DNA of 64,000 nucleotides from Haemophilus influenzae (GTDB lineage Bacteria > Pseudomonadota > Gammaproteobacteria > Enterobacterales > Pasteurellaceae). The notes under the pieces were generated by a model that was not told the DNA's origin, searched no databases, and saw only the letters and a list, made by a program, of their open reading frames with translations. Location: the NCBI RefSeq assembly GCF_900475755.1, contig NZ_LS483411.1, positions 1,178,001-1,242,000 on the forward strand. The letters run 5' to 3'. The position numbers and the translations under genes are program-made. Shown one piece after another: positions 59,838 to 64,000 of this stretch (position 1 is the first letter of the stretch; every line of letters begins with the position of its first letter).

Positions 59838-60920
59838 TTATTTTGCTGCTTTTAATTCTTGATAATATTGTTCATAGAATTGGATTGCATCGCCAACGTC
59901 ATCTTGCCAGTGACTATTTTTTAATATATCAGCTGACGGATAAATCGCTGGATCTTCAGTGATTTCTTTTGGTAATGCTTTTTTCGCTTCAATATTTGAG
60001 GTTGGGTAACCGATAGCTAAGGTTAATTTTTCAGCTGTTTTTTTCCCTAACATGTAGTTAATCAGCTTGTGTGCGCCTTCAGAATTTTTAGCTGTTGCAG
60101 GAATTGCAAGAGTATCAACCCAAAGTACAGGACCCTCTTTTGGGAATACCATATTTAGAGGTGCTTTTTCTTTTTTAGCAATACGTACCGAACCATTCCA
60201 TAATTGACCCACTTCCACTTCGCCTGAGATGAACGAGTTAGCTGGGTTATCGGAATTGAAAGAAAGTACATTTGGACGTAATTTCAATAATTCTTCATAG
60301 GCTTGTTTGATAATTGCTGGATCTTGAGTATTTGGATCTTGACCAATTTTCAATAAAGCAATGTTGAATACTTCACGTGCATCGTCTAATAACTGAACTT
60401 TGTTTGCAAATTCTGGTTTCCATAAGTCTGCCCAAGAAGTGAATTGTTCGCCTTTGTAAGTGTTGGTATTGAATGCGATACCCGGCGCACCTAAAAGTTG
60501 CGGAAGAGAGTATTTGTTACCTTTATCATAAGGTTTATTGAGCCAATCAGGATCTAATTCTTTAAGAACAGGTAATTTGCTGTGATCAAGTTCTTTTAAC
60601 ATTCCTTCGCGTGCCATTTTAGAAACGAAGTAGTTAGAAGGTGCGATAACATCATAGCCACCAGACTCGCCTTGAGTTTTGAGTTTTGCGTACATTGTTT
60701 CGTTTGATTCTAGGCTTGAAACGATAACTTTGATGCCAGTTTCTTTAGTAAACTCATCTAAAAGACCATCTGGTACATATTCAGTCCAAGTGTAGAGATA
60801 CACAGTGTCATTAGCAGCAGCCGTAGCTTTTGCAGTTTCTTGCTTAGCATCTTTATCGTTGCAAGCGGTTAAAGTTGCAGCTACGAAGCTGGCAGTAATT
60901 AAACCTGCAAATTTTTTCAT
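59838..60920 (-). CDS. potD: Spermidine/putrescine-binding protein PotD
   Basis: Substrate-binding component of the polyamine ABC transporter. The protein has 360 residues. The signal peptide ends in lipobox LTAC (Cys about residue 20), implying a lipid-anchored rather than a freely periplasmic protein as in E. coli. The domain opens with VYLYTWTEYVPDGLLDEFTKETG and has polyamine-pocket acidic and aromatic residues typical of PotD. The start at 60920 (MKKFAGLI) follows AGGAG; the frame runs further upstream into the intercistronic hairpin and is not coding there. Only potD follows the terminator at 60978-61008. Confidence 0.95.
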   Translation of the reverse strand: MKKFAGLITASFVAATLTACNDKDAKQETAKATAAANDTVYLYTWTEYVPDGLLDEFTKETGIKVIVSSLESNETMYAKLKTQGESGGYDVIAPSNYFVSKMAREGMLKELDHSKLPVLKELDPDWLNKPYDKGNKYSLPQLLGAPGIAFNTNTYKGEQFTSWADLWKPEFANKVQLLDDAREVFNIALLKIGQDPNTQDPAIIKQAYEELLKLRPNVLSFNSDNPANSFISGEVEVGQLWNGSVRIAKKEKAPLNMVFPKEGPVLWVDTLAIPATAKNSEGAHKLINYMLGKKTAEKLTLAIGYPTSNIEAKKALPKEITEDPAIYPSADILKNSHWQDDVGDAIQFYEQYYQELKAAK

Positions 60921-60977
60921 TTTTGTTTGTTCTCCTGTTAAAGAGTCGTAAAAAACCACCTGCCGAATGACAGGCAT

Positions 60978-61008
60978 AAAAAAACGCCTTGATTGTGCGT
61001 CAAGGCGT
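60978..61008 (-). terminator. Intra-operon terminator between potC and potD
   Basis: On the minus strand ACGCCTTGA, a 7-nt loop, TCAAGGCGT, then seven T. It is a near-perfect intrinsic terminator 42 bp after the potC stop and before potD, in the direction of transcription. Either potD has its own promoter or read-through is limited. Confidence 0.85.
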
Positions 61009-61049
61009 ATTCTATTTTAAATTCAAAGGTTTGTGAAACCTTTTGTTAA

Positions 61050-61820
61050 TTAATGGTTATTTTTTCGTGTAATTAGCTGGCTTAAAACGACAAGAGCTAA
61101 TGAAAGCACGATCATAATCGTTGCTAAAGCATTAACTTCAGGTGTTACACCGGTTTTCACTAGAGAGAATATTCTCAATGGTAAGATTTCATAACTTACA
61201 CCACTGACAAATGATGAAACCACAACATCATCTAATGAAATAGTGAAACTTAATAACCAGCCTGATACAACTGCAGGTAATGCTAAAGGAAGGATAATTT
61301 TACGTAAAATGGTCACTTCACTTGCACCTAAGTCTTTCGCTGCTTCTAACATTCTAGCATCAAAGCCATTTAAGCGAGAGAAGATGGTTACGGTCACATA
61401 GGGTAAACAGAAGGTCACATGGGCTAGTAATAAAGACCAGAAACCTAATGAAATACCGACAATCATAAATAACGCAAGTAAAGATACTGCCATTACAATA
61501 TCTGGAGACATCATAACGATAAATAGCATACCGCTTACTGCTTGTTTACCGCGGAATTTATAGCGGTAAAGTGCGATTGCAGTTAATCCACCTACAATAG
61601 TAGCTAGTGTAGCCGCAAAAAATGCAATAGTTACCGAATGAATCGCAGCTTGTATTAAGGTGTCGTTATTAAATAAACGCTCGTACCAATTCCAACTAAA
61701 GCCTTTCCAGCTTAAACCATAACGATCTGAATTGAAGGAATTGGTTACCAAGATAATAATTGGGATATACAAATAAGCGTATACCACAAACATAAATGCA
61801 TTACGTAGTAAACGACTCAT
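61050..61820 (-). CDS. potC: Spermidine/putrescine permease PotC
   Basis: One of the two membrane subunits of the polyamine importer. The protein has 256 residues, six hydrophobic helices, and the cytoplasmic EAA loop (EAAKDLGASEVTILRKIILPLALP, near residue 160) that contacts PotA. The stop of potB and the start of potC overlap by one base. Confidence 0.94.
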   Translation of the reverse strand: MSRLLRNAFMFVVYAYLYIPIIILVTNSFNSDRYGLSWKGFSWNWYERLFNNDTLIQAAIHSVTIAFFAATLATIVGGLTAIALYRYKFRGKQAVSGMLFIVMMSPDIVMAVSLLALFMIVGISLGFWSLLLAHVTFCLPYVTVTIFSRLNGFDARMLEAAKDLGASEVTILRKIILPLALPAVVSGWLLSFTISLDDVVVSSFVSGVSYEILPLRIFSLVKTGVTPEVNALATIMIVLSLALVVLSQLITRKNNH

Positions 61821-62680
61821 TATTCTAACTCCACTTTCTTATTCAATAGTTTGTTTGCTCGGTAGTACACGAAAATCAACAATGCCATTAGAACAGTTAA
61901 ACCAATACTGATTGCAGAACCAAATGGCCAGTTACGAGAAATTAAGAATTCGCTCTTAATTACGTTCCCCACTAGTAATACTTTTGCTCCACCAAGTAGG
62001 TCTGCTACATAGAACATTCCCATTGCTGGCAATAATACCAATAAACAACCTGCAATAATGCCTGGCATAGTTAATGGTAAAATCACTCGGAAGAAACGTT
62101 GGAATGCATTTGCACCTAAATCTCTTGCAGCCTCTAATAAGCGACCGTCTAATTTTTCAATGGCAGAGTAGAGTGGCAAAATCATAAATGGCAATAGCAA
62201 ATAAACTAATCCAATGATTACCGCAATTTCAGTATTCAAAATGCGAACGGGTTCACTCAAAATTCCCATGTCTATCAACATGGTGTTAAGCACACCTTTC
62301 ACACCGAGAAACACTTTCATTCCATAAATACGAACCAATGAGTTTGTCCAGAATGGTAAAACCACAAGGAACAATAAGAGCGGTCGATATTTAGGATGAA
62401 TTTTGCTCATCATAAAAGCAAATGGATAACCTATTAGTAAGCAAATAATGGTGGCGATGCCCGACATAGACAATGAATTCCACACAACTTGTGCATAAAG
62501 TGGATTAAACAAGTTTGTATAGTTTTCAACAGTAATTGGGAACGCATAAAAGTTGCTACCGTCTCGAGTCAGAAAACTGACGGCGAATACCAACAAGTTT
62601 GGAATCAACACAAAGAAAATGAGCCAACTGAAGATAATCGCAACAGTAATTTTCTGGAATTTATTATTGATTATCTTCAT
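61820..62680 (-). CDS. potB: Spermidine/putrescine permease PotB
   Basis: The other membrane subunit, 286 residues, six helices. Its EAA loop reads [25 protein letters not shown] near residue 190. I chose the ATG at 62680 (MKIINNKF); it lies inside the last codons of potA (17-bp overlap), implying translational coupling, and agrees with the length I recall for the Rd protein. Confidence 0.93.
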   Translation of the reverse strand: MKIINNKFQKITVAIIFSWLIFFVLIPNLLVFAVSFLTRDGSNFYAFPITVENYTNLFNPLYAQVVWNSLSMSGIATIICLLIGYPFAFMMSKIHPKYRPLLLFLVVLPFWTNSLVRIYGMKVFLGVKGVLNTMLIDMGILSEPVRILNTEIAVIIGLVYLLLPFMILPLYSAIEKLDGRLLEAARDLGANAFQRFFRVILPLTMPGIIAGCLLVLLPAMGMFYVADLLGGAKVLLVGNVIKSEFLISRNWPFGSAISIGLTVLMALLIFVYYRANKLLNKKVELE

Positions 62681-63782
62681 CGTTGAGAACAACCTCCCAG
62701 CCCTCATGCCATGTAATGCCTACGCGCTGACCTACGCTATGATCCATATATGGATCGTCTTCATTAAAGAATTCACTTACAAGGACACGCATTCCGTTGT
62801 GATCAAACTCTACCGTTGATTCTAATGTCATTCCTTTATAAGTGCGGTCAATAATATGACCGATAATCGCTTTAGAATGTTCATTTTCATCTAATTCTTC
62901 AATCACAATATCTTCAGGGCGAAGGAGTACTTGAAGTTTTTGCTCTTTCTCAACAGGCATGTCTGTGTAAATATCACAAACTCGACCTTCAACATTCGCC
63001 AGTACAACTTGTTCTGATTTACGTTCAATCACAGTGGCTTCAAATACGTTAATTTCGCCAATGAAACGAGCAACGAATAAGTTCGCTGGATCTTCATAGA
63101 TTTCACGTGGAGAACCATCTTGTGCGATTTTACCTTTACGCAATAATACGATACGATCAGACATTGTAATCGCTTCTTCTTGATCGTGGGTGACGAAAAT
63201 AAAGGTAATGCCAAGCTGACGTTGTAACATTTTGAGTTCTTGTTGCATTTGTTTACGCAATTTGTAATCTAATGCAGATAAAGACTCATCAAGTAGCAAC
63301 ACTTTTGGTTTATTTACTACGGCACGAGCGATGGCAATACGTTGTTGTTGTCCGCCAGAAAGTTGAGTTGGCTTACGATCAGCCATTTCTTCTAACTGTA
63401 CCATACGCAAGGCTTCTAAAACACGCGGTTTAATTTCGTCGTTTGGTACTTTTTGCATACGCAAACCGAAAGCTACGTTCTCAAAAATTGTCATATGTGG
63501 AAAGAGTGCATAGCTTTGGAATACCGTATTAATATGACGTTTTTCCGCTGGCACATTGGTAATATCTTCGCCATCTAAAATAATGCTACCTGAATCCAAT
63601 TCTTCTAAGCCTGCAAGTAAGCGTAAAACTGTGGTCTTACCACAGCCTGAGGGGCCAAGAATAGTGACAAATTCACCGTTATTAATTGTAAGATTGAAAT
63701 CGTTAATAATAGTGTTAGAACCATAGGATTTTTTGATTGAACGAAGCTCAATAATAGGCTTGTTTTGAAGCTGATTTTCCAC
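62664..63782 (-). CDS. potA: Spermidine/putrescine ABC transporter ATPase PotA
   Basis: The ATP-binding subunit, 372 residues. Walker A is GPSGCGKTT near residue 43, the signature LSGGQQQR near 141, Walker [13 protein letters not shown] near 160 and the H-loop FVTHDQEEA near 197. A C-terminal TOBE domain (about 240-372) follows. I chose the GTG at 63782 (encoding VENQLQNKP), giving the family length; the frame is open further upstream, where a GGGAG lies about 13 bases before. It is the first gene of the potABCD unit. Confidence 0.95.
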   Translation of the reverse strand: MENQLQNKPIIELRSIKKSYGSNTIINDFNLTINNGEFVTILGPSGCGKTTVLRLLAGLEELDSGSIILDGEDITNVPAEKRHINTVFQSYALFPHMTIFENVAFGLRMQKVPNDEIKPRVLEALRMVQLEEMADRKPTQLSGGQQQRIAIARAVVNKPKVLLLDESLSALDYKLRKQMQQELKMLQRQLGITFIFVTHDQEEAITMSDRIVLLRKGKIAQDGSPREIYEDPANLFVARFIGEINVFEATVIERKSEQVVLANVEGRVCDIYTDMPVEKEQKLQVLLRPEDIVIEELDENEHSKAIIGHIIDRTYKGMTLESTVEFDHNGMRVLVSEFFNEDDPYMDHSVGQRVGITWHEGWEVVLNDEDNQ

Positions 63783-64000
63783 TAGCTTTGGTTTTCTCCC
63801 TAATTTCACCAATGATTTGGTACTGAGTAGAAATAAAACCTGCAAGACTGCAGGGGCGACATATAAAAATAGACGCTTATGATATAGCGAATTGTTAATA
63901 ATGAAAAGGGCTTAATGCCTTAGAAAGTAAAAAAACTGCCATTCATAAAAATAACGAGAAATTTAACCGCACTTTCGATGTATTTTACTTCGTTAATTTT
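63783..64000 (-). other. Upstream region of potABCD to the window edge
   Basis: There is no gene here: it is AT-rich sequence containing a plausible -10 on the minus strand near 63880-63900 and one uptake signal (ACCGCACTT, about 63965). The promoter could not be fixed with confidence, and any upstream gene lies outside the window. Confidence 0.4.

Overview
The window is a 64 kb chromosomal segment of Haemophilus influenzae or a very close relative. The evidence is an AT-rich genome, the DNA uptake signal AAGTGCGGT / ACCGCACTT scattered throughout both inside genes and as inverted pairs acting as terminators, and proteins that I recognise as near-identical to H. influenzae Rd products. Gene order follows two Rd neighbourhoods (the HI16xx-HI157x series, then the HI1285-HI1300 series, then potABCD), joined in a way that, from memory, differs from Rd. 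This points to rearrangement in the strain.

Layout. 1-13250 is core housekeeping: pepN (cut by the window start), ribE, norM, sfsA, tyrS, then a leftward block of prs, ispE, lolB, cca, ygiM, pit and its DUF47 partner. A Fur-box promoter followed by a terminator between sfsA and tyrS looks like an iron-regulated small RNA. 13455-15925 is a four-gene operon (DoxX protein, Cys-rich precursor with six EGKCG motifs, MNIO/DUF692 enzyme, DUF2063 partner). It corresponds to the hvf / bufferin-type system that makes a copper-binding modified peptide. 16245-26999 holds a CYTH triphosphatase, radA, lrp, ftsK, lolA, rarA, aroA, purU and hns. Two unusual non-coding stretches lie here: a structured tandem repeat before radA and a hexanucleotide repeat at the lrp promoter.

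27215-28970 is a lysine riboswitch followed by an NhaC-family (LysW-type) transporter. ilvIH follows, then a CRP site plus a compact transcription unit that I read as an undescribed or unannotated small RNA. Next come argS, yecM, a frameshifted lipoprotein, the Pcp/SlyB lipoprotein, pgi, alr, dnaB, pykA and tRNA-Val(GAC).

41277-48561 is the accessory island: a type I restriction-modification operon on the minus strand (hsdM, hsdS, a SIR2-domain gene, hsdR). hsdM carries a GACGA pentanucleotide tract whose count (5) places its start codon out of frame, so the locus appears phase-OFF. The SIR2 gene is an AT-rich cargo gene between hsdS and hsdR, and hsdM is a base-composition mosaic. 48726-59757 returns to core genes: rbfA, truB, tyrA, queF, a zinc-ribbon protein, csdE/csdA, a secreted nuclease, an LrgAB pair, dgt and uup. 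The window ends in the spermidine/putrescine transporter operon potABCD, with an internal terminator before potD. No insertion sequence, prophage or CRISPR array was found.
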